This document shows, piece after piece, positions 11,811-24,523 of a DNA stretch of 64,000 nt; positions within the stretch are counted from its first letter, which is position 1; each line of letters opens with the position of its first letter. The stretch covers positions 5,616,467-5,680,466 of the forward strand of contig JAZAYU010000034.1 in NCBI GenBank assembly GCA_038501625.1. The letters run 5' to 3'. The DNA comes from Corbicula japonica (Eukaryota; Mollusca; Bivalvia; Venerida; Cyrenidae). Under the pieces are notes generated by a model. That model saw only the letters and a program-made list of their open reading frames with translations, made no database searches and was not told the origin of the DNA. A program made the translations under genes and the position numbers.

Positions 11811-14800
11811 TAAGTATTTAAAGTAAAGGAATTAAATAATAACTCTTTATTCAATTTCTAACCCGCTTTTTAACCAGCTCCTTCGTGATGGCTATGTGTA
11901 TAGCCAGCGCTATCGGAAGTAGGGTCGGACTTTCGAGTGTACACTGTGAATAAGATAGGTTGGAATCAGATTCTGTGTAAACTTATTTTATTCTGTGTAA
12001 CACATATTTTGGAATCTGCATTGTGCATATATGATAACAGCGCCGATTTAATGTACGGTGAGAATTTTGACAACTGCCACATGGCACACACAACGCTACT
12101 GTGATATTGAACAGATGAAAGAGGACTTTGAAAGCCATCGAACACGACAAATATGTAAAGGCTGATGAAAATAGCGCATTTCTCTTTTCTTCGGTCTTGA
12201 TCATTTAAGCGGTTGGGCAAATTATATTGTATGTTAATATTTACTTAAGATGGGTTAAGGTTTGGCTTTGGGCTTTTATTCTAAAGTGGGCTCAATTCTA
12301 TGTGACGGTCATTTTTCTATGTGAGGATGAGTCATTATATTATGGCCGGGAATCAACAATTCTATATAACATAATGACCCCAGATGTCATTATTCTATGA
12401 GGGTCAGTTTAAAAAGATACACTGGCGACAATAAATCGAATCTCTCAATAAAACGAAAAGATTATGCTTTCGATCCTACAAATCATCCGATCGTGGTTTA
12501 TCTGAATCAGAAAACGTTCTAATTTGATAAAGACTTATTTAACAATAATAAAAAAAATCCCAACACTGAATTCCAAAAGATCATTGTTAGGTTGTTAAAA
12601 AAATAATCGACCTGTTCAGACTTCGTTGATATGAAATAATTATTAAGATCATAACTGTCCGATCACCCTTTTTAGATTGCCAGAAGTTTTGAAGTGAAAA
12701 AAAAACGAGTATGTCTGGATAGGAGTAGCCACTTATACAATAACAGACCTGTCCACTCGGACCAACAGGAAAGATGACAACTTGGGATGTCAACGGATAC
12801 CTAATGTTAGGGATCCGGATATCCGTTGAACGATCCGAATTGATATCTTAATATTCGGATAAAAAGCTTTGATAATTTCGATTCATAAAAAAAGTCTGTC
12901 TGACTGGATATCCCTAATTAAAACCAACCGCAATAATAACTGCCAGCAAACAAACAAAATACGGGAAGAAAGTGAAGAAACAAATGGCCATTGACAATAG
13001 AATGTAGGCCACTTGTCATTTAAAAGTGATACAAGACACAACAATTAAATGGGAATGTAGTGAGAAGATAGGATAGAGTTTAAAAAAAAGTGTGCCACAT
13101 GGCTCTATTCTTGGTCCTCTTCATTTCACCAACAATTATCGATGAACTATTCTTCTTAATAAATACAGTGACCAATATACATGTGCTGATTGTACTCATC
13201 AAACACAGTGAAGTAGATAATAATAAGCAATAATCTGTCCCATTGAGTTTGTGACCTTCGGTATTTTTACATTAAAATCATTTCATGGAGGTAATGCAGT
13301 TCTGAATGACACTTAGGAAAATCCTAACCCTTTTCGTACGTGCCTTCCAAGTTCAGACCACAACCAGATTTAATTTACTTGAAGGTGCGGAAGGACAACC
13401 AGAACTTGTCGCAGATTTTTCTCAGAATTTAAGTTCCCTTGGTTTAGAACTGCTGCAGTCTTCGAAATGAACATGCATTATGGGAGTCGGTAACTAAACA
13501 GTGTAAAATAAAGACTTTGCTGTGATGTGATAGGTATAACAGTTGCAATTTTGTTCTTACAAATATGAAAAATGTCGGGAGGAAAATAGTGTTACACTTA
13601 GAAAAGTTGTTAAGGGTAATAAATAGTTCATTGAAAAATACACAATTTAGAACTGCCAAGTACTGGTTGATTTAATTGTCCACCCTGAAATTAAATAATA
13701 ACCAATAGCTACCACTTGAATATTTTCAATTTTTCTGGTCATTTGAAATATTTTTACTGAAGTTAAAACATTAACTTTCACCTCAAGTGACAAATTTTCT
13801 AGCTTTTTAAAAAAATCATTTAGAATGACATTTTACTGTTGCCCCCAGCTATTACATACAGTACCCTTGTGTAAACATCTTCTGGAAACGTGTTGGTTCA
13901 ATAATAGACTACATGTCATTGCTTGTTATGTGTCAGTGGCCAAGTTAATTTTTTTTTTTTTGGGGGGGGGGGGGGGTGATAGAAAATAGTCAAAGATTTT
14001 GTTTTCTTTTGGAAAAAAAACAACAACTTAAATTAAGAAGCAAGTCATGACCAATCTTCAAGACTTGGACCAAAATACTTCTTATCCAAATATTTTTCGG
14101 ACATAAAAAGAGAAACTTCCACTTTGCTAGATTTCAGACTCCACTAATACCCGTTTACCGCTTACAAGGGTCTTGCGTTCATTTAATGGTATAAGGGAAA
14201 TAACTCAAATAATTATGCGGACCATACCATTAGCTGCCCGAGTTACCTCTCTTCTCACTTTGCACTTGGTAGTGAAGAATATTAACGATCATCAAACAAA
14301 ATATACTAGACTGATTTGTGGTGTAACCCTTTTCAATTTACAAACTGATTAAATATTCATTGTAATGATTACGCCCGCTAAACATTCGCTCCACAAGCAA
14401 AAAAGAGAACGTAACAAAATGAGCGAAAGCAACTTCTGTGATTGAGCGAAAGCGTTGTTTTATTTGCACAAAGTGAGTAGAAAAACATTATTTTCAAAAC
14501 TCAGGGTAATTATGCCATGTAAAAATCATTTAACATAGTTTTATATTTTAAACATGTGAATGTTCCGGCTAGAACTATTTTTCCCGCGAACACTGGTGCG
14601 TGTATTTCTTATAAACCTGAGATTTCGACTTAATTTTGTCCCTTGATAGGTTTTAGAAAATATTTCTGTGTTTCGTTTGAATCGAATACCGGTCGCTAGT
14701 AACTACTGTACAAGTTTTGCATGGTGTAACTTCTTTTTAACAAGTATTCTGCTAAGCTGGTATATTCTACATGCATTTGATATATGATCCCGGTATGTTC

Positions 14801-15450
14801 CGTGTATTTCCGAAGACAATCATTGATGCGGCTAGGTACCGGCTTTGAGTCCGACAACTTGGTAGGGTCTAAAATTTAACATTTTTACAAGAGATGGTTA
14901 CATTTGTCTTAGACTCTTAGTCAGTGTGAGTAACGATCTAGTGCCATGTGCTGATTACAAAGTAATTCATGAGATGGTCCTTTCGAGACCATTAGAAGCC
15001 TGATCGACCACTGCATGTATAATTCCTTAAAATGTTTATTCTACATCCAGAGTCAGTGTCTAATCAGTTACTGCAACATAATTGTAACCCATCAAAGTGC
15101 TCAATTGACGATCATGATTCGAATTATACACGGGTTTCTCTTTTCTTCTGGAGGCTCAATTGACGATTATGATTCGAATCCTACACGATTTTCTATTTTT
15201 CTTTTGGACGCTTTTGTATACAATACTTAGGTTACATTCCTATATGTAGCGTATTTAGAGCGTTCTGTGTTGTAGGGATGCAGCCAACAGTTCAACAGTA
15301 ATTACCCTTCATGATTTAATAAGACATATATTTTTTTATTCAAACTATGTTTTAATGCATTTAATTCCAAGGTACCAAAACATTTTAAAAAATTGACCTG
15401 GACCAAAGTGCGAAACTGTACCCTGCCCCCAAAAAGGAAATAATAACAAA
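11811..15450. other. Intergenic, no gene recognised
   Basis: AT-rich and mostly unique. Contains a T13G15 homopolymer junction at 13,949-13,976 and a 55-bp tandem duplication at about 15,099-15,205 (gctcaattgacgat repeated). Open frames here are short and without recognisable motifs. Confidence 0.6.
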
Positions 15451-15454
15451 GAGT

Positions 15455-15745
15455 GACCTCCCTTGAAAATAGAAAATGGTGGATTGTTGCCGAGGGAGAA
15501 AACTGTTGTTATCTTCATACATTTACCTCCATTGTATTTGCAAATGGCGGAATTTTCAAAGGGACATTACTATTTATTATAGATCGCAAAAAGTGACATC
15601 CCTTGAAAATAGCAAATGGTGGAACGTTTGCAAAGGAGATAACTGTGGTAACTGTGGTTACCTCTATTAGATTTACCTCTCTTGAATATTGCAAATGGCA
15701 GCATTTTCAAAGGGACAAAATTATTGTTTATAGATTACCTCTTGG
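15455..15745. repeat. About 72-bp tandem repeat, four units
   Basis: Units containing cccttgaaaatagcaaatgg and related sequence begin near 15,458, 15,531, 15,597 and 15,675, alternating between two variants (aatggtgg and aatggcgg). Diverged, non-coding. Confidence 0.6.
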
Positions 15746-15802
15746 TAACTTTCAGGTACGGTCTGTCTTAGTATATATAAAACATTTCACACCTCCTCTG
15801 CA

Positions 15803-15880
15803 GGGAACCTTGATGGCTCAGTGGTTAGAGCCCTCGACTTACGACCCGAAGGACCCGGGTTCAAATTCCAGGTAAGCCAT
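15803..15880 (+). repeat. tRNA-derived SINE-like head
   Basis: Internal RNA polymerase III promoter elements are clear: an A box TGGCTCAGTGG at 15,814-15,824 and a B box GGTTCAAATTCC at 15,858-15,869, spaced as in a tRNA. The expected anticodon arm is not well paired, so this is a tRNA-derived element or decayed tRNA, not a working gene. It is followed by an A/T-rich tail region. Confidence 0.65.
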
Positions 15881-15889
15881 AGACAGTAA

Positions 15890-17110
15890 AATACATACTA
15901 ACCCAAAATTAAACATATAATCATATAATCAATAATAAATATATAAACAAACAAAAATAATAATGTAATTAAAAGGAACTATAAAAAGTAAAAAAAATAT
16001 AAATGAAACATGTGAATATATGAAATTAATTATAACTTAAGAATAATAATAAAAATAAAATGATAAAAATAATAAATTAAATATAATTAAATTTAAACGT
16101 AATTATAAATGAAATTCTAAAGTGATGTAATAATTTGTAATCAAAAGAAAAGTTTATAATAGTAATCAAGAAAATTAAAAAAAAACTATAATAACCTATA
16201 ATTATGATTATACGTCAAAAATTATGAAAGTCAAAGAAAAATGTTTAATAAATTATAAAGAAAAAACAGTATACAACTAAAAGTTTGATAAGCACCATAT
16301 AAACTGAAATAAAACATATAATCTTTTTATGCTTTTTATTTCATTAACATATTTTCATTTAATCAGGAACGTTTTGAATGGTGTTTTGTTAGTTCATCTC
16401 AGTTATTTTTAAGTTTAATTGTTCATGAACATTATATCCACACAAAGGCCTGAGCAATTGCCAGTCGAATAACAACAACAACAACATTTAATGACATGTT
16501 GTAACAAATTAACTTCATTTCTTATTTCCATTTATTATTATATCATTCAGAATAAGTAAATTACTTCAGAAAAAGGATTTTACTATGTCGAAATGCTTGT
16601 TACATTACTTTTAAGTCCTTGCTTTTTATATCTATTTCAGATTACTATTGGTTCATTGTTTCTTAATACATAAGAATACATAGCTCTATCACTGATCTAA
16701 AGCTAAAACGTTTGGCATACTTTTAATCGTTCAAATATGTCGTCGATAATTATCATGTAAATACTTTACTGGCTAATATATCTCAATATTCTTCCTTTTC
16801 AATGTATAGTTTGGAGCCTTTTTTATAATTAAAAAATACCCTGATTAAATTTTAGTTGAAATAGATAACTTGTTGATGAAAACAATCCGCTATCTGTTTT
16901 TAAATTAGATATGTTGTTTTTTTGATATCACAAACCATGGCGGAGCCTAAGCGACAAAAACTTTACGTATCAATGAGATAACCGAAACAAATACGTGAAA
17001 ATACGATAAGGCAATGTTGATTTCTCCTTGTTATTCGTAAAAACATCTGTAATTCAAAAATAAAGGTTACCAACCTTCTACAGCACTCTGTACACCTAGT
17101 GATTAATCCA
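15890..17110. other. Very AT-rich intergenic stretch
   Basis: Long runs of A, T and TAA-like simple sequence, especially 15,890-16,330, which may be the degenerate tail of the SINE-like head. No coding segment seen. Confidence 0.6.
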
Positions 17111-17114
17111 TCTA

Positions 17115-19668
17115 TATGGAACGCCATTACTGCCTTCTTATGAGTATTGTGAATATGCGCAGTAGAAACATCATTACGTGCAGTAGTAACATCTTTATGT
17201 GCAGTAAAACATCATTACGTGCAGTAGTTACATCTTTATGTGCTGTAGTAAAATCATTACGTGCAGTAGATACATCATTACGTGCAGTAGTAACATCTTG
17301 AGGTGCAGTAGAAACATCATTATGTGCGGTAGTTACATCTTTATGTGCAGTAGAAACATCATTATGTGCAGTAGTTACATCATTATGTGCAGAAGTAACA
17401 TCATTACGTGCAGTAGATACAACATTATGTGCAGTAGTAACATCATTACGTGCAGTAGATACATCATTATGTGCAGTAGTAACATCATTACGTGCAGTAG
17501 ATACATCATTATGTGCAGTAGTAACATCATTATGTGCAGTAGTAACATCTTTATGTGCAGTAGTAACATCATTATGTGCAGTAGAAAGATCTTTATGTGC
17601 AGTAGTAACATCATTACGTGCAGTAGATACATCATTACGTGCAGAAGTAACATCTTTATGTGCATTAGAAACATCATTATGTGCAGTAGTAACATCATTA
17701 CATGCAGTAGAAACATCATTACGTGCAGTAGTAACATCATTACATGCAGTAGAAACATCATTACGTGCAGTAGTAACATCATTACATGCAGTAGAAACAT
17801 CATTACGTGCATTAGAAAAATCTGTATGTGCAGTAGTAACATCTTTATGTGCAGTAGAAACATCATTACATCTAGTAATAACATCTTCATGTGCAGTATT
17901 AACATCTTTATGTGCAGTTGAAACATCATTACGTCTAGTAGTAACATCTTCATGTGCAGTAGTTGCAGCATTACGTTTATTGAAATAAGCTTTTATCTTT
18001 AGGTTCGGTACATTCGTTATGATGTGCAGTACTAACAGCATTATGCTCGGTACTTACGTTTTTTCGTTCTGTGTGTTTTTTTTAATTGGAAAATATTTGA
18101 TACTTACACCGGAATGACGTAATTTTTATACTTGAAAAGAAATGTGCTAAAATTGTCAATGTTTTTTAGTTTTAATTCAATACCACTATTGACTATGTAG
18201 TATTGTATGACTACGGTGAAGAGGTGAATCATGACGGATATTGAAGTACAGAAAATCCGGCTTCTATGAGTCCTTCAAGAATATCTTTTGATATTTCAAA
18301 CTTCGACTCGTTCCTCTTTTGAAATTTCACGTTGGGATTTCCAAATTTAAGCATTCAACCCGTAACTTCATTATATCAGCACTGTGAATTATTCCAAGTG
18401 ACCTCATCTCATTCAGTGAAAGTTTTGAAACTATGTCAGGAAGTATTTTTTCGCGATCAAAGTAACTAATATGTGCTGCAAGATTTATTTTTTTTAAACA
18501 ACTTCCCGGGGCTAGGCGGCGTGGGCAGTAATATGCATTCCCATTACTGCACATGAATAGGCTCAATCAAACCGAGCATGCAGTATTTTCAAATTGGTCG
18601 TGTTCGGTGGCTTTCAAAGTTCCCTTTTTATCTACTTTCATATCCGTCATGATTCACCTCTTCACCGTAGTCCTCACTGTCCTGAGGGCAAGACCACGAA
18701 AACGCGAAAACTAGATGCGAGAACGCGAAACTACGATGCGAGGTCGCGAAAGTACGATGCGAGGGAGCGATATTAATATCGCGTTCTCGCATCGTACTTT
18801 CGCGACCTCGCATCGTGTTTTCGCGATCTCGCATCGTTGTTTCGCGACCTCGCATCGTTGTTTCGCGATCTCGCATCGTGTTTTCGCGTTTTCGTGTTCT
18901 CGCTCTTGAAGTCGACAGGGCGAAACAACGATGGCCTCAACGGAACACCGTAAAAACACAGAACGAAAAACCGTAAGTACCGAGCATAATGCTGTAAGTA
19001 CAGCACATCATAACGAATATACCAAACATAAAGATTAAAGCTTATTTCAATAAACGTAATGATGCAACTACTGCACATGAAGATGTTACTACTAGACGTA
19101 ATTATGTTTCTACTGCACATACAGATGTTAATACTGCACGTAATGATGTTACTATTGCACGTAATGATGTGGCTACTGCACGTAATGATGTTATTACTGC
19201 ACGTAATGATGTTACTACTGCACGTAATGATGTTACTACTGCGCGTAATGATGTTACTACTGCACGTAATGATGTTTCTACAGCACATACACATGTTTCT
19301 ACTGCACGTAATGATGTTTCTAATCCACATAAAGATGTTACTACTGCACATAATGATGTTACTACTGCACGTAAAGATTTTACTACTGCACATAATGATG
19401 TTTCTACTGCACATAATGATGTTACTACTGCACATAATGATGTTACTACTGCACATAATGATGTTTCTACTGCACATAAAGATGTTACTACGTACTGCAC
19501 GTAATGATGTATCTACTGCACATAATGATGTTACTACTGCACCTAAAGATGTAACTACTGCACGTAATGATGTTTTTACTGCACATAAAGATGTTACTAC
19601 TGCACGTAATGATGTTTCTACTGCGCATATTCACAATACTCATAAGAAGGCAGTAATGGCGTTCCATA
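17115..19668. repeat. Foldback (large palindrome) built from 21-bp minisatellites
   Basis: The left arm (about 17,115-18,085) is tandem GTAGTAACATCATTACGTGCA-type 21-mers; the right arm (about 18,940-19,668) is the same in inverted orientation. The outer flanks are also inverted (tatggaacgccattactgcc against ggcagtaatggcgttccata). The loop holds a second, GC-rich 21-bp array (18,690-18,900, cgcgaaa...cgatgcgag) that is itself palindromic around gcgatattaatatcgc, and a further inverted pair (18,195-18,245 and 18,640-18,680). Foldback transposons have such repeat-built arms; no target duplication was identified. Confidence 0.85.
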
Positions 19669-19769
19669 AAAATATTGCAGGCTCGGTTTGATTTAGCATG
19701 TTCATGGACAGTAATGGGAATGAATATAATTGCCCATGACGCCTAGTCCCGGGTTTAGCTCCACTCAAA

Positions 19770-22320
19770 ATCCAATAAACAGTACCATTTGTAAAAGAAC
19801 CTAGAAGTTTGATTTGTTTCTTTTATCCTTGGCATCTTGTTTTTCTGATAAAAATCCATGGGGCTCTCGTCTCGGTGAGGTCATAATCATTTAGTACCCA
19901 CCCTTTTTCTTTACAATGCTATTAGCTTCTTATGTTTTATATGTTTGTGTTCCGTTGCATGCAACATTGTTTAGTTGATGGTTGGTGTGGAGTTATTTCA
20001 CCAAGACAACTTGCACTTGTTTGTTTATATGAAAACCTGTTGGGGGGGGGGGGGAAGGTTTGTGGCCATAGAACCTGATTTAGAACCCCTGTGTTTTCCC
20101 ACTGATGCTCCAAGGCGGTAACCCATCGGGATCTAACTTTCGTTAATTGTTTAAAGCGTCTATTTTAAAACTGATCATTGTATAACCATGCTCTCTTCTC
20201 CTCTCTACTTTTTTTTGCTGTATGGGAGGCTATGTCTTCTTTATTTGGCCATTCCTGGAATCATGGTATGCATATTTCACCTATTTTCATCAAATCATTT
20301 ACAACAAATCTTCAACTTGGTTTACCAAAGGTTATTAAGAAAGTTAATGCTAATTTGATAATAATGAACCACAGAAAGAAGTAATAAATTTTAATGCAAA
20401 TGTAAATTGTAGTATTTCTGGCATACTGTAAATAAAATAAAAAAAATGAAAGGTCAGTCTTAGTTACTAGTACATGATTTTCGAGAACAATAAATTGATA
20501 TTCGACTTTTCTTTAAAGGTACTTTTAAGTAAAATACAAAGATCAAACATGACTTTTAACTTAAATTGTAAATGATTTCAAAACAAGTGAATCACTGTGA
20601 GAATATATCTCAAATCACAGAAAGAATCACGGTCAAATTATGTTTTAATCAATAATCATAAAACACATTTGTCTACATCATATATGCAAACTCAAGGAGT
20701 AAGCCCTGAAAAGTTGCACATAAATGAACAATAATCATAGTTACAAAAAAGTCGGTCGTGCAGATGACCTCTCTGCATCAATTACTGGTAACAGAAAGTC
20801 AATAACCAAAGAACGAATCCAAATTCAGAATAAAATAAAAGTAAAATGAATAATGATAGATTGACATGGAAGGTGACTGAACGTTTTTGCATTATTTCCA
20901 TGTGGCCTGCGTTTCCTCGAAAATAAAAAAAAATAATTTATGAGAATTCCGAGTTGAACACAAATATTTAAGTTTTACTATGTGTAGGTAAAATAAATCA
21001 ATGTCTTACGTATGTGTAGTAAATAGTACGCAAATTTTACTTTCGTTGCACCCCAGGGGGGGGGGGGGGGGGCAAAGGTTGTGTGGTACGGTTGTTAAGG
21101 GATTGCCACACTCCTCCCAACTAACAAGGATAACGGACAATACCCATTTTACATGAGCCAAAAATTTTAACGATGTTTGAAGGCATTGCTTCAACCCAAG
21201 ACCAGTTTTCTTTTAAAAGGCTATTTTCTTCAGTATAATGTTACTTATTATGAATAAAACTAGTCTTAGGTAATGTGCTTTTATTCAAAATTGGGTGCGA
21301 TTTTGCCCTTTTCTGAGTAATTTACGTAACCATTTAAAATATAAATGCAATGATACGAATTTGATTTTTCTAAATAGTTTATTTCAAAATACCACATAGT
21401 CATATATTTTGTATGGTTAAATGTTATTTCTGAGCTAGCTAACACATGTTTTACATACGTTTTTTCTCAATTTAGTTATGCAGTTACATATTACTAATAA
21501 GTTCTGATTGGTAATAATGTAGATTTTATTGGTGTAGTTTCAAGTTGATATCTCAAGTAATTCCAAAGTTATGGACCAAGTGCATATTTTAGTTATCACA
21601 AAATTTTAGCGAAAAAAAAAGCATAACTTGTAAAGTTATTGTAGGACAGCTATGGATCTTGTTGGTGATGTAGATTTTGATGGTAAATATATTACAGGTT
21701 TGAAGTTGATATCACAAGTAGTTTAAAAGATGTAGAATCAAGTGAATATTTTGTTTAATGGACACAAGCACTGGGGCCAGTCGAATTTGGCATGGCAGTT
21801 TAAAAGAAAGAAAAAATATAACAAACAAACACAAAGAAGATTCCTGTTTTTTGTTTTAATTCTAACAGTAAGTGTAAAACAACTATTTAAAACATATATT
21901 GAAAATGAACAAAAATGGTCTAAATTAATTTCTTTGTGAAATTACATATTTTAAGAGTTTATTTTCTATTTGTAATCATAATTTATGAACTATCGCTAAT
22001 GCTGCCAAAGCATTATTTAAATCTGGAATTAACAGTAAATTGCTTACTTTTCAGTAGGGAGCTATGTTTTATGTTTTCTTCAGCATTCTATCACAGATTT
22101 ACCATATTAACCTTAAAGCACTGCATTATGATTTATATGATTTTTAAAGTTACATTAAAAATACACATTCAAGGAATGCAAAGAAAATATAATAAGGCCT
22201 ATAAGTATACTGAAACAAACTCACAAACTTACATAAGGTCTTCTATATTTGTAAAAGTTGTCAAAAAAAGAAATATACTATCAACCCAAATTGCAAGAAT
22301 ATTAAACATACTATAGGCGA
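19770..22320. other. Intergenic, no gene recognised
   Basis: AT-rich. Contains G-runs at 20,042-20,054 and 21,056-21,072, and a diverged pair of about 160-bp units near 21,510-21,770 (tgatatctcaagta and tgatatcacaagta) that resemble the core repeat of bivalve pearl-like elements. Confidence 0.55.
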
Positions 22321-22322
22321 AG

Positions 22323-22540
22323 TTAACCCTTTCCTCCATATATGGCAACCAGTATGGCAGGGGCAACTAGTGTAGATCCACATCAGCCAGCACATTTGTG
22401 CAATCTTATCAGGATCTAAATTGTTCCCTTTTAGATCCATAATGTTACTTCTGACCTAAAAGCCGACAATGAATATCCTGATCAGGATCAACACTGGTCA
22501 TACATGCCTTAAAACGAATATATATGGAGTGAAGGGTTAA
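22323..22540. mobile_element. MITE family A (TTAA-flanked), copy 1
   Basis: Family A runs from TTAACCCTTTCCTCCATA to the inverse TATGGAGGAAAGGGTTAA, about 215-240 bp when complete. Inside are nested palindromes around agatccagatcagccggcac and gtgccgtctgatcaggatct. The TTAA at both ends suggests piggyBac-type insertion. This copy is complete but diverged. Confidence 0.8.
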
Positions 22541-23025
22541 CAAAGTCACAGTTATCTATTAATAACAATAGCAATTTGACAGCTCTGAAATGTTGCACAT
22601 GCATATGGTTTAAGTGTTTGTTGAAGGTTTGATTCAGTATATTACTTAAAGACAAAAAATACTATAATAATATCAGGTTTGTCTACAAAATGCTTGCAAA
22701 TACCGAATAGTAAAGTTCAAAATGGGCATACAAGAAAATGGACGGAATGTGTATAAACAAGTAAATGGATGATATTATTTATGTAAAAAGTACAGTAAAT
22801 AATAGAAAACCACTATGCATTATAAAATTTTACATTATATCATTACACACACTATCGCAAGCTAATTTAAATAATTTGTAATAAAATCTTGAAATAAATC
22901 TGGAATATTTTTTCAATGTAAACCATAAATAAATACTTAAATATATCACAGTTACATGTATGTTATAAAACATTTTGAAGGAATAGGTGCAACACTCTCA
23001 GAATTAAACACCTGGGAATATTGTT

Positions 23026-23240
23026 TTAACCCTTTCCTCCATATATACACCTTTGTTGCGTTGGCGAACAGTTTAGATCCAGATCAGCCGGCACATCTGT
23101 GCCATCTTATCAGGATCTAAACTGTTCGCTTTTTGATTCATTAGGTTTTTTCTAACCAAAATGCTACCAGTGCAGATCTGATCTACACTGGTCGCACATG
23201 ACATTGTGTAAAAATGGGTATATATGGAGGAAAGGGTTAA
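23026..23240. mobile_element. MITE family A, copy 2
   Basis: Complete, with TTAA at both ends and the internal palindromes intact. Confidence 0.8.
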
Positions 23241-23560
23241 CAGATAAATTGAGCTGTTTTGGACGGCCTTACTGTGAAATCTATTGAGCTTACCACATGT
23301 TTACGAAATACCAATTGGAAAAAGGACTTTTCTAGAAAAAACATTGCAGTTGGTTAAAACAATAATGAAGCATCATTTTGGTAAAAAAAGTCTAACACAG
23401 AGCATTTCACAAGTATTATAAAACATTACTGACAAAAATACAGACTATTAAACACTAATATTTGTATAGACACCTAGAACACAATGTGCATTGAAAAGAA
23501 AGCTTTATAGCTGACAAAATGTCATTGTAAAAGAACTATAAAACCATGGCTGTATTACAA

Positions 23561-23692
23561 GATCATAAACCTGAGACTGGCAACCAGTCCAAAAACTCTA
23601 GCTTGTAATTGGTCAGTTTGGAGAGTGAACTAAATTCCAACCAATCAGTTTTGCTTCTCAGGGGTAACTGGTTATCAACCTCGAGTTTTTAC
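23561..23692. mobile_element. MITE family B, diverged copy
   Basis: Both arms are recognisable (ctgagactggcaaccagtcc and ggtaactggttatcaacctc) with many substitutions. Confidence 0.5.
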
Positions 23693-24026
23693 CAAAGTCT
23701 AATACACATCTTGAACCCTTAACCTTGAACAATCTATTAACTATTAAATATCTGCTAGCTCGTATAAAGTGATCTACTTTCATTCTAATTACAATTAACA
23801 ATCAATCATAATAGACAAATAAATCGAAACTGATACATCCATCATCAAGTAGTCAGTTAAGCATTATAAATTAATCACAAATTTAACCTGAAACAGTTAG
23901 AACAATTTGGGTCATATTTTACAATTGTCCAACAAGTATAAAGGCAACATGTTAAAATCTGTTACTTCATTCCTTATCTTAACAGTTTATAAATGTATCA
24001 AAATGTCAAATAGCTTTGATGTTGTC

Positions 24027-24141
24027 TTTAATAAAGTACATGTGAGGTCTGTTATTCAAACCACTTGTAAACACTTTAAAAATAAATAAGCACAATGTAA
24101 AACAAGTCCTGATAGAGTTTTTTTGTGAGGAAGTGTTTATT
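24027..24141 (-). promoter_or_regulatory. Candidate 3' UTR and polyadenylation signals of the dynein gene
   Basis: An AATAAA hexamer overlaps the stop codon (24,136-24,141, minus strand) and an ATTAAA lies about 105 nt downstream (24,027-24,032). Either could define a very short 3' UTR; the sequence alone cannot decide. Confidence 0.3.
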
Positions 24142-24523
24142 TTGTGTCGCAGAGCAAGGCCACGCCTCTCAGGGTCCAGTGATCTGGGTTCTGATTGGTC
24201 TTCAATAAAACTGAAGCAATAAATGTCAAATCAGTCCTGCGGGGCTTCTTGTAGATAGGACACAGGTACATTCTTGGGTCCTGACCTCCAGTGCTGTTTA
24301 TTGCGTAAATATGTATAACGGGCATCAACTCAAACAGGACCTTTGGTTTGGATTCGACTAACTTGGCACCACGTTTGTCCCAACCTGCGCCCTCTAGGTA
24401 CAGACCATAGACGTATACACCTTCTGTTGGTGGTTGGGTAATGTCATCTTTCATGGATCTTGTCACCTCGTTGTAGACTATCACAGTATCCAAAGCCCAG
24501 CCTTTGTGTGCTCTTGTTACTTC
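24137..24523 (-). CDS. DNAH8: Dynein exon 33: terminal coding exon and stop
   Basis: 387 bp including TAA at 24,137-24,139. Encodes [52 protein letters not shown] and the family's invariant end [14 protein letters not shown]. The protein stops exactly where other members do. Confidence 0.96.
   Translation of the reverse strand, partial: EVTRAHKGWALDTVIVYNEVTRSMKDDITQPPTEGVYVYGLYLEGAGWDKRGAKLVESKPKVLFELMPVIHIYAINSTGGQDPRMYLCPIYKKPRRTDLTFIASVLLKTNQNPDHWTLRGVALLCDTK

Noticed and set aside
15803..15880. Functional tRNA gene
   Set aside because: A and B boxes are good but the anticodon stem does not pair convincingly, so a tRNA-derived repeat is more likely.
17127..18041. Long open frames on both strands (up to 304 codons) with repeated heptapeptides
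   Set aside because: The repeat unit is 21 bp, a multiple of three, so frames stay open automatically on both strands. No conserved domain; the right arm gives the mirror-image result.
17115..19668. CRISPR-like array
   Set aside because: Repeats are contiguous 21-mers without unique spacers, in a eukaryotic genome, and arranged as inverted arms.
21936..22316. 126-codon plus-strand ORF
   Set aside because: Composition follows the AT-rich background (I, L, Y, K, F), there is no recognisable domain and no splice context; probably chance.
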